Source: Vibrio sp. CK2-1 (GTDB lineage: Bacteria > Pseudomonadota > Gammaproteobacteria > Enterobacterales > Vibrionaceae). Taken from it: a stretch of 64,000 bases of DNA. The position numbers and the translations under genes are program-made. How positions within the stretch are numbered: the first letter of the stretch is position 1; each line of letters opens with the position of its first letter. Where the stretch lies: positions 434,001-498,000 of the forward strand of contig NZ_JAKKCJ010000001.1 in assembly GCF_021726515.1 (NCBI RefSeq). Direction: 5' to 3'. Shown in pieces: positions 8,395 to 17,626 of the stretch. A model generated the notes under the pieces. That model was not told the origin of the DNA, ran no database searches, and saw nothing but the letters and a program-made list of their open reading frames with translations.

Positions 8395-9300
8395 ATGATG
8401 CTAAATCAAATCAACTTGAGCGATGTTCGCTCGTTTGTCTTAATTGCTGAACTGGGGAGCTTTACCAAAGCGGCTGAAGCGCTTGAAGTGTCGCGCTCAC
8501 ATGTATCAAAACAGATCACTCAGCTTGAAAAGCAAATGGGTGTGACTTTGCTGATCCGCACCACTCGAACCTTAAAGCTGACCGATGCAGGGGAATTATT
8601 CTTCAACCAATGTCAAAGCCACTTTTCAGGTATAGAGCAAGCAATCAATGCGGCGGTAGATGATGTTGAGCAAATGCGTGGCCACATTAACCTTAATTGT
8701 GTGGGTGGCCATTTAGGCGAGGATATTATTGCGCCTATGGTGGCAAGCTTTATGCGTCAGTACCCTGATGTGACTATTAGCATGGATTTTAGTAGTCATC
8801 GAGTGGATCTGATTAAAGATGATTTTGATTTGGCTATTCGCATGGGGTCGCTAGAAGATGCCGGTTTTGTTGGTCGGCAATTATTGAGCTTAGAAATGGT
8901 GACACTCGCCAGCCCGCATTATTTAAACCAACAAGCGACGGCTTTAAACCATCCGAAAGATCTACTTGCACATAATTGCCTCACGGGTAGTGTGAAGAAA
9001 TGGCACTACCAATCGTTAAGCAAACCAATTCAAAATATCGATGTGACGGTTTCGGGCCAATTTGAATGCAAAAATGGCCGCTCGTTGATTAATGCGGCTC
9101 TGGTAGATTGTGGTTTAATTCGAGTCCCTAAGCTGTATTGCCTAACCGAAATCGAACAACAAAAGCTGGTGGAAGTGATGCCAGAATGGAAAATCCCCGA
9201 CGTCAGCCTTTCCGTGATTTATCATAAAGACCGCTATCAACCTAAGCGGTTACAAGCGTTGCTAAAGCACTTTCAGCAGCAGTTTTCTCTTATTCGTTAG
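8395..9300 (+). CDS. LysR family transcriptional regulator
   Basis: A LysR-type regulator of about 301 residues with HTH FTKAAEALEVSRSHVSKQIT near residues 21-40 and a C-terminal effector domain with the LASPHYL segment typical of the CrgA/AaeR-like group. GTG at 8392 and ATGs at 8395 and 8398 are all possible starts; the ribosome site (AAAAGAG) is closest to optimal for the ATGs. It is divergent from the SDR gene and ends 10 bases before the ATPase gene, which may be co-transcribed. Confidence 0.9.
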   Translation: MMLNQINLSDVRSFVLIAELGSFTKAAEALEVSRSHVSKQITQLEKQMGVTLLIRTTRTLKLTDAGELFFNQCQSHFSGIEQAINAAVDDVEQMRGHINLNCVGGHLGEDIIAPMVASFMRQYPDVTISMDFSSHRVDLIKDDFDLAIRMGSLEDAGFVGRQLLSLEMVTLASPHYLNQQATALNHPKDLLAHNCLTGSVKKWHYQSLSKPIQNIDVTVSGQFECKNGRSLINAALVDCGLIRVPKLYCLTEIEQQKLVEVMPEWKIPDVSLSVIYHKDRYQPKRLQALLKHFQQQFSLIR

Positions 9301-9310
9301 AGTGTATTCT

Positions 9311-9871
9311 ATGAAACAAAATCAATGTTATGTTTTCACCGGTGGCCCTGGTTCAGGGAAATCATCAGTGATTACTGAATTAAAAGCGTTAGGTTATACC
9401 TGTGCGCCAGAGTCTGGTCGTGCCGTTATTCAACAACAAGTGGAGCAAGGCGGTGATGCATTGCCTTGGGCAAATAAATCGGCCTTTCGTGATGCAATGG
9501 TAGTCGAAGATAGACATCTATATGTGATGTATTCGAGTGCTAATAAACCGGTGTTTTTTGACCGTGGCATTATTGATAGTTATGGATATTCAATACTTGA
9601 AAGCTTACCGGTCTCAGAAGCACTATTAGACTCTTGCCGAGATTCTCAATACGCACAAAAGGTTTTTATTTTTCCACCGTGGGAAGACATATACACCAAT
9701 GATGCGGAACGTAAGCAAGATTTTGCCGAAGCGGTTCGTACTTATAATGTGATGCAATCTGTTTATCTAGAGTTCGGATATCAATTAATAGAAGTGCCTA
9801 AACAGTCGGTTCAATCAAGAGTTGAGTTTATTTTGTCGCACCTGTCTTCTGATGTTATTCGCTTGAATTAA
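9311..9871 (+). CDS. AAA_28-type P-loop ATPase/kinase-like protein
   Basis: A 186-residue nucleotide-binding protein. A Walker A loop TGGPGSGKSS lies at about residues 10-19, followed by YTCAPESGRAVIQQQ, as in the AAA_28 family of predicted ATPases. VFFDRGIIDSYGY in the middle provides a Walker B-like strand resembling nucleoside kinases. The open frame begins at 9302, but the ATG at 9311 (MKQNQCYVFTGG) is the sensible start. The substrate and role are unknown. It sits between LysR and yjdM with no obvious functional link. Confidence 0.8.
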   Translation: MKQNQCYVFTGGPGSGKSSVITELKALGYTCAPESGRAVIQQQVEQGGDALPWANKSAFRDAMVVEDRHLYVMYSSANKPVFFDRGIIDSYGYSILESLPVSEALLDSCRDSQYAQKVFIFPPWEDIYTNDAERKQDFAEAVRTYNVMQSVYLEFGYQLIEVPKQSVQSRVEFILSHLSSDVIRLN

Positions 9872-9921
9872 GTGCGTTCCTATCATTTATTTATTCCCAA
9901 CCATTTATCGAGAAAATCATT

Positions 9922-10254
9922 ATGTCATTACCTGCTTGCCCAAATTGTCAGTCTGAATATGTTTATCAAGATCAAAACCATCTTATTTGCCCAGAATGTG
10001 CCTACGAATGGAACCCGCAAGAAGAACTAGAAAATGCCTTTACGGTAAAAGATGCCAACGGAACGTTATTAGAAGAAGGCGATAAAATTACCTTAGCAAA
10101 AGACTTAAAAGTCACCGGTACCTCACAAGTATTAAAGATTGGTACTAAAGGCGTGGTTCGCCGCATTATTGAAGGCAAAGATCACGAGCTAGATTGTAAG
10201 CTACAAGGCATTGGCGAGATGTTGGTGTCAGGCAAGTATGTGAAGAAGGCTTGA
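9922..10254 (+). CDS. yjdM: YjdM (PhnA) zinc-ribbon protein
   Basis: A 110-residue protein matching the YjdM/PhnA family at full length. A zinc ribbon with Cys6, Cys9, Cys23 and Cys26 (CPNC and CPEC) is followed by an SH3-like domain containing VKDANGTLLEEGDKI and the LKVTGTSQVLKIGTKGV segment. The family was named alkylphosphonate utilisation protein A, but it is not the phosphonoacetate hydrolase and its role is unclear. Its gene closes the ordinary first region and is followed by a gene-poor gap. Confidence 0.92.
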   Translation: MSLPACPNCQSEYVYQDQNHLICPECAYEWNPQEELENAFTVKDANGTLLEEGDKITLAKDLKVTGTSQVLKIGTKGVVRRIIEGKDHELDCKLQGIGEMLVSGKYVKKA

Positions 10255-10776
10255 TGGGTTTATCGCTTGTGGCTTGTTTATTGCCTCAAAGGAGTTTGGC
10301 GTAATCAATGTAAACATCCCTTTTTTAGTGACACTCAACAGGACAGAAAAAACATTCAAACTGGAAGATATCTGGCGTATTAGAACAAGATTAGAGTCGA
10401 ATTCGGGATCCCTAGCTCAACTCCAAACTACGACATATGTAATTCTAAGTAGACAGCATCATTTTGTTAAAAGAAATTGCTGGTTGCTTGAGTAATGAAC
10501 AATACTCAGGACAATATTTCATCATAAGTTGAGATCGTGCATTACTAACCGCCTCTAATATGTGCGCTATTTTCTTAGACACCTTTCTTCAACTAAGTTA
10601 TCTCGATTTTATCATTGTACATGAGAACTCTTATTTGTATGATTATTTGATGTTCTTCAAATTTTATAGAATGAGTTACAATTTTGTTGCTTTTCTTTGT
10701 GTGTGTATATTGGTTTGCTGATATGATGAATCCACTTAACAATTTTTCGAAATTGGTTGATTGAAATAGGTGTAAT
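10255..10776. other. 522-bp gap at the left border of the agar locus
   Basis: No intact gene is seen. The stretch holds a possible integrase remnant (10331-10396). EcoRI, BamHI and NdeI-like hexamers occur within 10398-10440. The last 150 bases are AT-rich and include a lone AATTGGTTGATTGA half-site (about 10751-10764) just before the GntR gene. The gap separates the general genes from the agar cluster and may be an old insertion boundary. Confidence 0.5.
10331..10396 (+). pseudogene. Possible fragment of a tyrosine-recombinase N-terminus
   Basis: The translated stretch TLNRTEKTFKLEDIWRIRTRLE resembles, from memory, the N-terminal LKPKEIWAIRIRLQ signature of a widespread family of site-specific integrases in gammaproteobacteria. 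After this the frame diverges into unrelated sequence and stops at 10495. If correct, it is a remnant of a mobile element at the edge of the agar locus. The match is short and unverified. Confidence 0.3.
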
Positions 10777-11541
10777 ATGGATAGAAAGAAAACAAAGCGT
10801 AGATACTATGAAGTTGGGTTACAGATAGAAGATCTACTATATTCAGGCGTTTTTAAGGCTGGGGAAAGGCTGCCTTCAGAAAGAGAGTTAAGTGAACGAT
10901 TTGATAGTAGCCGCGCGACAATTCGTGAAGCTATCATTATGCTTGAATTAAAGGGATTAGTTGTTGTTAAACAAGGTGCTGGGATTTATTTTATTGATTC
11001 ACCTGAAAAAATCACGCAGCGTACCGTTATTCCATACAATGATGTTGGCCCATTTGAATTGTTACAAGCTCGTCAGATTATTGAATCTAACATTGCCGCA
11101 TTTGCTGCTTCTCAAATTAAAATTAATGAACTACGTGAATTGAAACGCGTGTTGGATATGCAAGTTCAAGAATTGAACGGCGATAGTGAGAAGTTTGAAG
11201 AGTTGGATCGAATGTTCCATTGTTTAATTGCTGAATCCACACAAAATAGGGTGCTAATTAATCAAGCAGCAGAAATGTGGCGAAATGTTCGTGTAGAAAA
11301 CCCCCTTTGGAAAGCATTAAATGATAAATATTTGCATGAACCTAAATTAAAAGAGAGTTGGTTACGAGATCATAAAGCAATCTTTATGGCTCTACAAAGA
11401 AAGTCACCTGAAGAAGCAAAGCAAGCTGTGTGGCAACATATTGAAAACTCTAAGCAAGAGTTACTAAAAATTGCAAGTTCAGATAATGGCGTAGAAGCTG
11501 ATTTAGATGACTACTTTTTCTCTATGGATATGGCTATCTAA
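10777..11541 (+). CDS. GntR/FadR-family regulator, ExuR/UxuR-like
   Basis: A 254-residue regulator. The N-terminal winged helix includes GERLPSERELSERFDSSRAT (from about residue 30) and the wing GLVVVKQGAGIYF. The C-terminal FCD ligand domain has VGPFELLQARQIIESNIAAF, almost the same as in E. coli UxuR and ExuR, plus WLRDHKAIF and WQHIENSKQ. ExuR and UxuR respond to hexuronates and related sugar acids and bind AATTGGTATACCAATT-like sites. Five similar palindromes lie in this window (23538, 24879, 26697, 34672, 45566), so it is the best candidate local regulator, perhaps sensing an anhydrogalactose-derived acid. The effector is inferred. Confidence 0.9.
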   Translation: MDRKKTKRRYYEVGLQIEDLLYSGVFKAGERLPSERELSERFDSSRATIREAIIMLELKGLVVVKQGAGIYFIDSPEKITQRTVIPYNDVGPFELLQARQIIESNIAAFAASQIKINELRELKRVLDMQVQELNGDSEKFEELDRMFHCLIAESTQNRVLINQAAEMWRNVRVENPLWKALNDKYLHEPKLKESWLRDHKAIFMALQRKSPEEAKQAVWQHIENSKQELLKIASSDNGVEADLDDYFFSMDMAI

Positions 11542-11581
11542 CATTCGATATAGCGATCTTAACATTACATGTGAGATTTAA

Positions 11582-11614
11582 AATGGCTAACAAAGATTAA
11601 TTTTGTTAGCCATT
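11582..11614. terminator. Bidirectional terminator between GntR and GH50A
   Basis: AATGGCTAACAAA at 11582-11594 pairs with TTTGTTAGCCATT at 11602-11614 around a seven-base loop. It sits between the converging regulator and GH50 genes and can serve both directions. Confidence 0.75.
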
Positions 11615-11665
11615 ATTGATTACGATTAACTTAGTTGGAAAGCTTCATAAAGTATCTGAATCTGT

Positions 11666-13894
11666 TCATGAAAAACGGCGTTTATAGAGTGAATTGTGAA
11701 CATCTTTTGCTGCTTTTACCATATCTTCATAAGGTGTATCCGTAATAGAAACAAAACCTACGTTATAGTTTTCGCCATCGTATGAACGGCCTGTAATCGG
11801 TGAATCTATATATTGAAACCAATGTGCACCAACAAAATATGGATTATCAATAACAGAGTTCATATAAGCTTGGTACATTTCCCCCCTTTCTTTTTGGTTA
11901 TCTGCAGTAACTAATCCTGGATGAAACAAACCAGTATCTTTTGCACCTATATGAAACTCACCTATAATGCTTGGCATATCAATGTCAGATAAAAATTCCC
12001 ACGCTTCTGGGTGTAGGCCTTCTTTGTAATAATTATAACTAATTACATCACAATGCTTCGCTGCAGCACGTACCACATCAGGAGTCATACCCCAATCGGC
12101 GAATCGGCATCCTAAATATAAGTGATTTGGTAATCTGCTTTTTAAAGAGTCATTAACTATACGGAAGTATTCCGTGGCATATGCTTCCAATAGCATCCCA
12201 TAATCATCTAGTTGTGCTTCGTTATGCTGAAGGTTGTTAACGCCACTTGCTAAAGATTCCCAACTTGAAATATTGGTTAACCAAGCGTTATTTAATGCCT
12301 CAATTTTTCCATATTTATCTTGAAGCAGTTTAACAAATACTGCTTTTGTAGGGCTATCACATGCATCACGGGTTAATGTATGAATAGCAATACCATGTTG
12401 ACCAGTAATGGTACCCATACGCCCCCAACTTTTTTCATTATCAATAAATATACCAACACACCAAGGTGATTGATTGATTTCATTTTCTATTTGTTTAGCT
12501 GTTGCTTCAGCTCTAACTTTGAATAATGGATCAAAAGGATCTGGTAATGGAGACCAGAAATCATCGCCACTACTTACTGTTTTGAAATCACCAATAATCC
12601 ATCCATTTGCGAAAAAAGGGAGTTTTTTGTTGGAATAAAAATCGGGAGCAGTCCAGTTTCCCAAAGAAGAAAAACCCCAGTTGAGCATGCGATCGATGGT
12701 AACATCACGCCATTTTTGCATGAAATTATTACCATATTTACGGTGAAGGTTAGCCGCATAAAAGCTGTATGTTTCACCTTGATCTAAAGCGCCTTCAAAT
12801 AATTCTCTCATATAAGCATAATGTTGGCCTAAAGGTTCATCGTATTTAGGTAACCATTGAAAACAATCTCTTCTTATTGCACTGAGAACTTTCGCCGTCG
12901 ACTTAGACTCCATTGAAACTTCAAGTTTTTCAAGTGAATCTTCAGGTGTGAGGTCGTCTACATTACGTTGCTGAATAGTATTATGGTCATAATCAACGCC
13001 AGTCATAGTGTATGAGTTTGCTAAACGTATAATATCTAAGCCTGTTGCAAAATATGGATAACCATCAGGGTCAATTAAGGACCATTTACCATCAATTTTT
13101 TCAGTTCTAAAGTAACCAGTAGCGTTATGTTGTCCTTTTCCTGTAAAACCACTAAAACGTGAGCGATTGGGGAGAGCACCATTAGAAAGCTCTTTTAATT
13201 CCTCCTGGGTTTTATGCGCTAATTCTTGGTCTGAATGAATTTTTTCTGGATATTCGAAGTGGGCGTTTTGACCATATTGATCAATAATATTCGTTAAATA
13301 CTTAGAGTTACATTTAGGGCTTTCTAAGAGACGGAAGTGACTCAGTAGTAAAGTATGGTCAATTAAGCTACCGTTGATACTGAATTCTATTCTTTGGATA
13401 TTGGTGAGATCTAGATTCATTTCCCCCCACATCCATGTAGCGTAAATACTGTCATGCTCCCAAGGCGCTGGATTGGAACGAAAACCAGAATAATAGTTGG
13501 TCTTTCCGTTTAAATATTCGCCTTTTAATTCGATCAGATATGTATGAGTTGACTGTCCAGCAATATTTATACTTCTGCTGTGCATTTGACCTTTATGATC
13601 AAAAATATTAATAAATATCTGAGTTGAACGATGGCCTAAGTTATGAGCATCAAAAGCAAAGCAAAAGCTTGTTAGCTGACTCCAATCCCATATTTCATCC
13701 ATAGCTGGGATGATATCCATACTAGTATACATGTGTTCTTTACTTTTCGTGTGAATCTCTACAGCTTTGTCTTTCTTTTTCGCAATGACATTTTTAAATT
13801 TAAACCCTGATGGAAACGTTTTCATATTGGTTTCAAAAAGAGGAATATAATTTTCACCATTTGTCTCTATAAAGTGTGCTTTGTCCAATGTCAT
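11666..13894 (-). CDS. GH50 beta-agarase, cytoplasmic form (GH50A)
   Basis: A 742-residue GH50 enzyme. The catalytic part (about residue 240 onward) contains FIDNEKSWG with acid/base Glu487 and IIGEFHIGA with nucleophile Glu646, matching the two glutamates of characterised GH50 agarases. The first 200 residues keep one CBM-like beta-sandwich; the other two GH50 proteins here have two. There is no signal peptide. AAGGAGAT lies five bases before the ATG at 13894, so that start is chosen over the ATG at 13909. GH50 enzymes release neoagarobiose or short neoagaro-oligosaccharides from beta-1,4 linkages. A cytoplasmic copy should trim imported oligosaccharides for GH117. A LacI-type site lies 65 bases upstream. 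Confidence 0.93.
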   Translation of the reverse strand: MTLDKAHFIETNGENYIPLFETNMKTFPSGFKFKNVIAKKKDKAVEIHTKSKEHMYTSMDIIPAMDEIWDWSQLTSFCFAFDAHNLGHRSTQIFINIFDHKGQMHSRSINIAGQSTHTYLIELKGEYLNGKTNYYSGFRSNPAPWEHDSIYATWMWGEMNLDLTNIQRIEFSINGSLIDHTLLLSHFRLLESPKCNSKYLTNIIDQYGQNAHFEYPEKIHSDQELAHKTQEELKELSNGALPNRSRFSGFTGKGQHNATGYFRTEKIDGKWSLIDPDGYPYFATGLDIIRLANSYTMTGVDYDHNTIQQRNVDDLTPEDSLEKLEVSMESKSTAKVLSAIRRDCFQWLPKYDEPLGQHYAYMRELFEGALDQGETYSFYAANLHRKYGNNFMQKWRDVTIDRMLNWGFSSLGNWTAPDFYSNKKLPFFANGWIIGDFKTVSSGDDFWSPLPDPFDPLFKVRAEATAKQIENEINQSPWCVGIFIDNEKSWGRMGTITGQHGIAIHTLTRDACDSPTKAVFVKLLQDKYGKIEALNNAWLTNISSWESLASGVNNLQHNEAQLDDYGMLLEAYATEYFRIVNDSLKSRLPNHLYLGCRFADWGMTPDVVRAAAKHCDVISYNYYKEGLHPEAWEFLSDIDMPSIIGEFHIGAKDTGLFHPGLVTADNQKERGEMYQAYMNSVIDNPYFVGAHWFQYIDSPITGRSYDGENYNVGFVSITDTPYEDMVKAAKDVHNSLYKRRFS

Positions 13895-13958
13895 TACTAT
13901 CTCCTTCATATCCCTTATTTATTAGAATGTTATTTTTATGTTGCGTAACTTGAGTATT

Positions 13959-13973
13959 TGTAATCGTTTTACA
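13959..13973. promoter_or_regulatory. LacI/GalR-type operator upstream of GH50A
   Basis: TGTAATCGTTTTACA has arms TGTAA and TTACA around a TCG-centred core, one base longer than the other sites in the set. It lies 65 bases upstream of the GH50A start. Confidence 0.6.
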
Positions 13974-14146
13974 TGATACTTATATAGTATTACGTCTTTA
14001 ATTTATGAGATTAGCTTTAGATCACATTCCAATAATAAAAATAGTAAGTTATTAATTTGTAATGGGTTATATTTGAATGGTGGAGATTGTATGGTTGTGT
14101 TTTTAAGCCGTCCTATAGAAAGTAATACAGAAATATTCATTTTGCG

Positions 14147-14160
14147 TGGAAACGATTACA
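14147..14160. promoter_or_regulatory. LacI/GalR-type operator upstream of galE
   Basis: TGGAAACGATTACA is an imperfect palindrome with a central CG; its complement TGTAATCGTTTCCA shares TGTAATCGTTT with the sites at 13959 and 34701. It lies 83 bases upstream of galE and fits galactose-linked control of galETKM. Confidence 0.6.
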
Positions 14161-14242
14161 GTTATTTGGGGGCGGTCACAGAAGTGAATAAATGAAGATT
14201 GTTATTATCGTGGTTCAGAAATTCTTAATTGAGGACATAGCA

Positions 14243-15259
14243 ATGAAAGTTTTAGTGACAGGGGGTTTAGGTTACATCGGTAGTCATACTTGTGTGCAAT
14301 TGATTGAAAGTGGTTATGAACCTGTGATTATTGATAATCAATCAAACAGTAAGCAAGAAGTTTTAAATCGTATTGAACGATTAACAGGTTGTAAGCCCTT
14401 ATTCTTTCATGGTGATGTCCGAGATGAAGCAACTTTAGATTCAATATTTTCACAACATGATATTGGTGCGGTGATTCATTTTGCAGGCTTAAAAGCGGTT
14501 GGGGAATCTGTAGCGAAGCCCCTTGAATATTATGATAACAATGTGAATGGCTCATTGGTTCTTGCGCGTTGTATGAAAAAAGCTAATGTAAAAACGATAA
14601 TTTTTAGCTCTTCTGCAACGGTTTATGGTGATCCAGAAACCGTTCCGATCACAGAAGACTTCCCTACCGGTAATACCACTAACCCTTATGGAAGCAGTAA
14701 GTACATGGTTGAGCAATGCTTGAGTGATCTATTTGTAGCGGATGATATGTGGAGTATTACGTTATTACGATACTTCAATCCAGTTGGAGCTCATAGCAGT
14801 GGAATTATGGGTGAAGATCCTCAAGGTATCCCTAATAATTTAATGCCATTTATTGCGCAAGTTGCGGTTGGGCGAAGAGATAAGTTAGCAGTCTTTGGTG
14901 ATGATTATCCAACTCAAGATGGTACTGGTGTCAGGGATTATATACATGTTGTAGATTTGGCAGATGGGCACCTAGCGGCATTAAACCACTTATCAAATAA
15001 ATCTGGTTTGCATATTTATAATTTAGGAACGGGTACAGGAAGTAGTGTATTGGATGTCGTTAATGCTTTTTCTGATGCTTGTGGCCATGATATTGCTTAT
15101 GAAATTAAACCACGCCGTGCTGGTGACATAGCTGAGTGCTGGGCAAGTACTCAAAAAGCAGAAAAAGATCTCGGATGGGTAGCAACGCGAACGATAGAAG
15201 AAATGACGATTGATACATGGCGTTGGCAATCGAGCAACCCAAATGGTTATGAAGACTAA
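14243..15259 (+). CDS. galE: UDP-glucose 4-epimerase GalE
   Basis: A 338-residue extended SDR enzyme that interconverts UDP-galactose and UDP-glucose using bound NAD. It has the Rossmann motif GGLGYIGSH at residues 7-15, the SSSATVYG segment and the catalytic Tyr-x3-Lys in NPYGSSKYMVE. The frame is open 17 codons upstream, but GAGGA at 14231 and the family start MKVLVTGG support the ATG at 14243. It is the first gene of galETKM, 19 bases before galT. Here it completes use of the galactose released from agar. Confidence 0.97.
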   Translation: MKVLVTGGLGYIGSHTCVQLIESGYEPVIIDNQSNSKQEVLNRIERLTGCKPLFFHGDVRDEATLDSIFSQHDIGAVIHFAGLKAVGESVAKPLEYYDNNVNGSLVLARCMKKANVKTIIFSSSATVYGDPETVPITEDFPTGNTTNPYGSSKYMVEQCLSDLFVADDMWSITLLRYFNPVGAHSSGIMGEDPQGIPNNLMPFIAQVAVGRRDKLAVFGDDYPTQDGTGVRDYIHVVDLADGHLAALNHLSNKSGLHIYNLGTGTGSSVLDVVNAFSDACGHDIAYEIKPRRAGDIAECWASTQKAEKDLGWVATRTIEEMTIDTWRWQSSNPNGYED

Positions 15260-15278
15260 TAATTAAGGTGTAAAAAAC

Positions 15279-16349
15279 ATGAAGTCAAATATTGAATTTA
15301 ATCCAGTTGATCACCCTCATCGCCGATATAACCCATTAACAGGTCAATGGATATTAGTTTCACCACATAGAGCAAAGAGACCGTGGAGTGGCCAGGATGA
15401 AAAGCCAGTAATCGATTCGATTAAACCGTATGAAGAAAGTTGCTTTTTATGTCCTACTAATACTCGAATTTCTGGGGATGCTAACCCTGATTACCAAGGG
15501 ACTTATGTTTTTCAAAATGACTTTGCGGCATTAATGCCTGACTCTCCAGATGCGCCAGAGTCTAATAATCCGTTGTTTAAAACTCAAGGAGTGCGCGGAT
15601 TGAGCCGTGTTATTTGCTTCTCTCCTGATCACAGTAAAACATTACCAGAACTTAAAACAACACAAATACGAAATGTTATAGATACCTGGAATGAACAAAT
15701 AGAGGAGCTAGGTAAATCTTACTTATGGGTTCAGGCTTTTGAAAATAAAGGTGAGGCTATGGGGTGCTCTCAGCCACATCCACATGGCCAAATTTGGGCA
15801 AATAGCTTTTTACCCAATGAGATTGAACGTAAAGATAAATACTTACGTGAATATTATGAGCAGTATGCCTCAAACTTATTGATTGATTATGTTCAAGCCG
15901 AGTTAAATGATGGGTCTAGAACGGTTGTAGAGACCGAGTTCTGGATAGCGGTTGTTCCATATTGGGCTGCCTGGCCTTTTGAAACGATGTTATTACCAAA
16001 AGTTCCTGCTCAAAGAATGGAAGATCTTACTGATGAGCAGAGGGATGACTTATCAATAGCGATTAAAAAATTAACCTCTCGTTATGATAATTTATTCCAA
16101 TGTTCATTCCCATATTCAATGGGGTGGCATTATGCACCATTCTTCGATAATGAATTAGAAAGAGAAGATAAGAGTACCGAGCATTGGCAGCTTCATGCCT
16201 TGTTCTATCCACCATTATTGCGTTCTGCCACAGTGAAAAAATTTATGGTTGGTTATGAAATGCTCGCAGAAAGTCAACGTGATTTGACGGCAGAGCAAGC
16301 TGCTGAACGTTTACGCGCAGTAAGTGACAAGCACTACAAAGAAGCATAA
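15279..16349 (+). CDS. galT: Galactose-1-phosphate uridylyltransferase GalT
   Basis: A 356-residue enzyme of full length. It exchanges galactose-1-phosphate with UDP-glucose through a uridylyl-histidine intermediate. The active site [12 protein letters not shown] places the nucleophile at about His169, and zinc-binding CFLC is at Cys55 and Cys58. The C-terminal domain has the GWHYAPFFD segment. It is co-transcribed with galE (19-base gap) and followed by galK after 104 bases. Confidence 0.97.
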   Translation: MKSNIEFNPVDHPHRRYNPLTGQWILVSPHRAKRPWSGQDEKPVIDSIKPYEESCFLCPTNTRISGDANPDYQGTYVFQNDFAALMPDSPDAPESNNPLFKTQGVRGLSRVICFSPDHSKTLPELKTTQIRNVIDTWNEQIEELGKSYLWVQAFENKGEAMGCSQPHPHGQIWANSFLPNEIERKDKYLREYYEQYASNLLIDYVQAELNDGSRTVVETEFWIAVVPYWAAWPFETMLLPKVPAQRMEDLTDEQRDDLSIAIKKLTSRYDNLFQCSFPYSMGWHYAPFFDNELEREDKSTEHWQLHALFYPPLLRSATVKKFMVGYEMLAESQRDLTAEQAAERLRAVSDKHYKEA

Positions 16350-16453
16350 TGGTATATGAATTAGAGTGAGTATCCTCAGATATCTAAACTCTATAACTAA
16401 TAAATTGTAAAGGTTGGATTTTAATCTGGCCCATAAAAAATAAAGGTTTAATT

Positions 16454-17626
16454 ATGACAGAACGTTCAAAACAACTGATTGAAGCTGTATCAAGTGCTTT
16501 TGAAAGCGTATTTGGTTATTCCGCTGGAAATATTATCCAAGCTCCTGGCCGAGTGAATTTAATTGGTGAGCATACAGATTATAACGATGGATTTGTTCTA
16601 CCATGCGCAATTGATTATCAAGCGGTTGTCGCGGCTAATAAGCGAAAGGATACAATTGTACGAGTCATCGCCGTTGATTATAACAACCAAATGAATGAGT
16701 TTGATATTTCGAAACCTTTGGTTTTTGATCAAGACACAATGTGGGTCAATTATATTCGTGGTGTTATAGATTGCCTACAAAAACGCGGTTATAAATTTGG
16801 GGGTGCAGATATTGCGGTATCAGGTAACGTTCCACAAGGTGCTGGGCTTAGCTCATCTGCAGCTTTAGAAGTTGTGATCGGACAGACATTTAAAGCCCTT
16901 TATAATTTAAATATTACCCAACAAGAAATAGCACTGAATGGCCAGCAAGCCGAAAATGAATTTGTTGGTTGTAATTGTGGGATTATGGATCAATTAATTT
17001 CTGCGGAAGGTAAACGTAACCATTCATTGTTGATTGATTGTCGAACACTGGAAACACAAGCTGTATCCATGCCTGAAGACATGGCAATAGTGATCATTAA
17101 CTCCAATAAGAAACGTGGTTTAGTGGATAGTGAATACAATACTCGCCGCCAACAATGTGAAGAGGCGGCGGAGTTCTTCGGAGTGAAAGCTCTACGTGAT
17201 GTAACGATTGAACAGTTTATAGAGCGTCAAGCCGAACTTGATCCAATTGTTGCAAAGCGCGCAAAGCATGTTATTACGGAAAATACACGTACGCTTGAAG
17301 CTGCTGAATCGCTTAAGTCACATGATATGCAACGACTATCTACATTAATGGAGTTATCACACGTTTCTATGCGAGATGACTTTGAAATTACTTGTCCAGA
17401 AGTAGATACGATTGTTGATATTGTCAAAAAGGTTATTAATGATCAAGGTGGTGTTCGAATGACTGGAGGTGGTTTTGGTGGTTGTGTGGTCGCCTTAGTT
17501 CCACCATCTCTTGTTGATGCGGTGAAACAAGCTGTTGAATCTCAATATGAAAAATTGACAGGTTTAAAAGAAACTATCTATGTTTGTAAAGCAATGGATG
17601 GTGCTAATCAATTGAGAGGGTTGTAA
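16454..17626 (+). CDS. galK: Galactokinase GalK
   Basis: A 390-residue GHMP kinase that phosphorylates alpha-D-galactose at C1 with ATP. The galactokinase signature [16 protein letters not shown] is at residues 32-47, the phosphate-binding loop [14 protein letters not shown] at about 126-139, and the third motif [11 protein letters not shown] is near residue 336. AAAGG lies before the ATG. The gene ends in TAATG, sharing bases with the galM start, which suggests translational coupling. Confidence 0.97.
   Translation: MTERSKQLIEAVSSAFESVFGYSAGNIIQAPGRVNLIGEHTDYNDGFVLPCAIDYQAVVAANKRKDTIVRVIAVDYNNQMNEFDISKPLVFDQDTMWVNYIRGVIDCLQKRGYKFGGADIAVSGNVPQGAGLSSSAALEVVIGQTFKALYNLNITQQEIALNGQQAENEFVGCNCGIMDQLISAEGKRNHSLLIDCRTLETQAVSMPEDMAIVIINSNKKRGLVDSEYNTRRQQCEEAAEFFGVKALRDVTIEQFIERQAELDPIVAKRAKHVITENTRTLEAAESLKSHDMQRLSTLMELSHVSMRDDFEITCPEVDTIVDIVKKVINDQGGVRMTGGGFGGCVVALVPPSLVDAVKQAVESQYEKLTGLKETIYVCKAMDGANQLRGL

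Larger units (their letters stand above)
13895..14242. promoter_or_regulatory. Divergent promoter region of GH50A and galE
   Basis: The 348 bases contain two LacI-type operators, one near each gene (13959-13973 and 14147-14160). A TAGATCACATT half-match to a CRP site lies near 14011-14030, but the left half is poor. No small gene is evident. Confidence 0.6.

Noticed and set aside
10390..10425. A T-arm-like TCGAATTCGGG stretch suggesting a tRNA end or attachment site
   Set aside because: No acceptor or anticodon stem could be drawn around it on either strand.
10398..10440. EcoRI, BamHI and NdeI-like hexamers close together, resembling a cloning linker
   Set aside because: The flanking sequence looks like ordinary AT-rich intergenic DNA and no vector sequence follows, so chance is more likely.
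14009..14030. Possible CRP site between GH50A and galE
   Set aside because: Only the right half TCACA fits; the left half at the correct spacing matches poorly.
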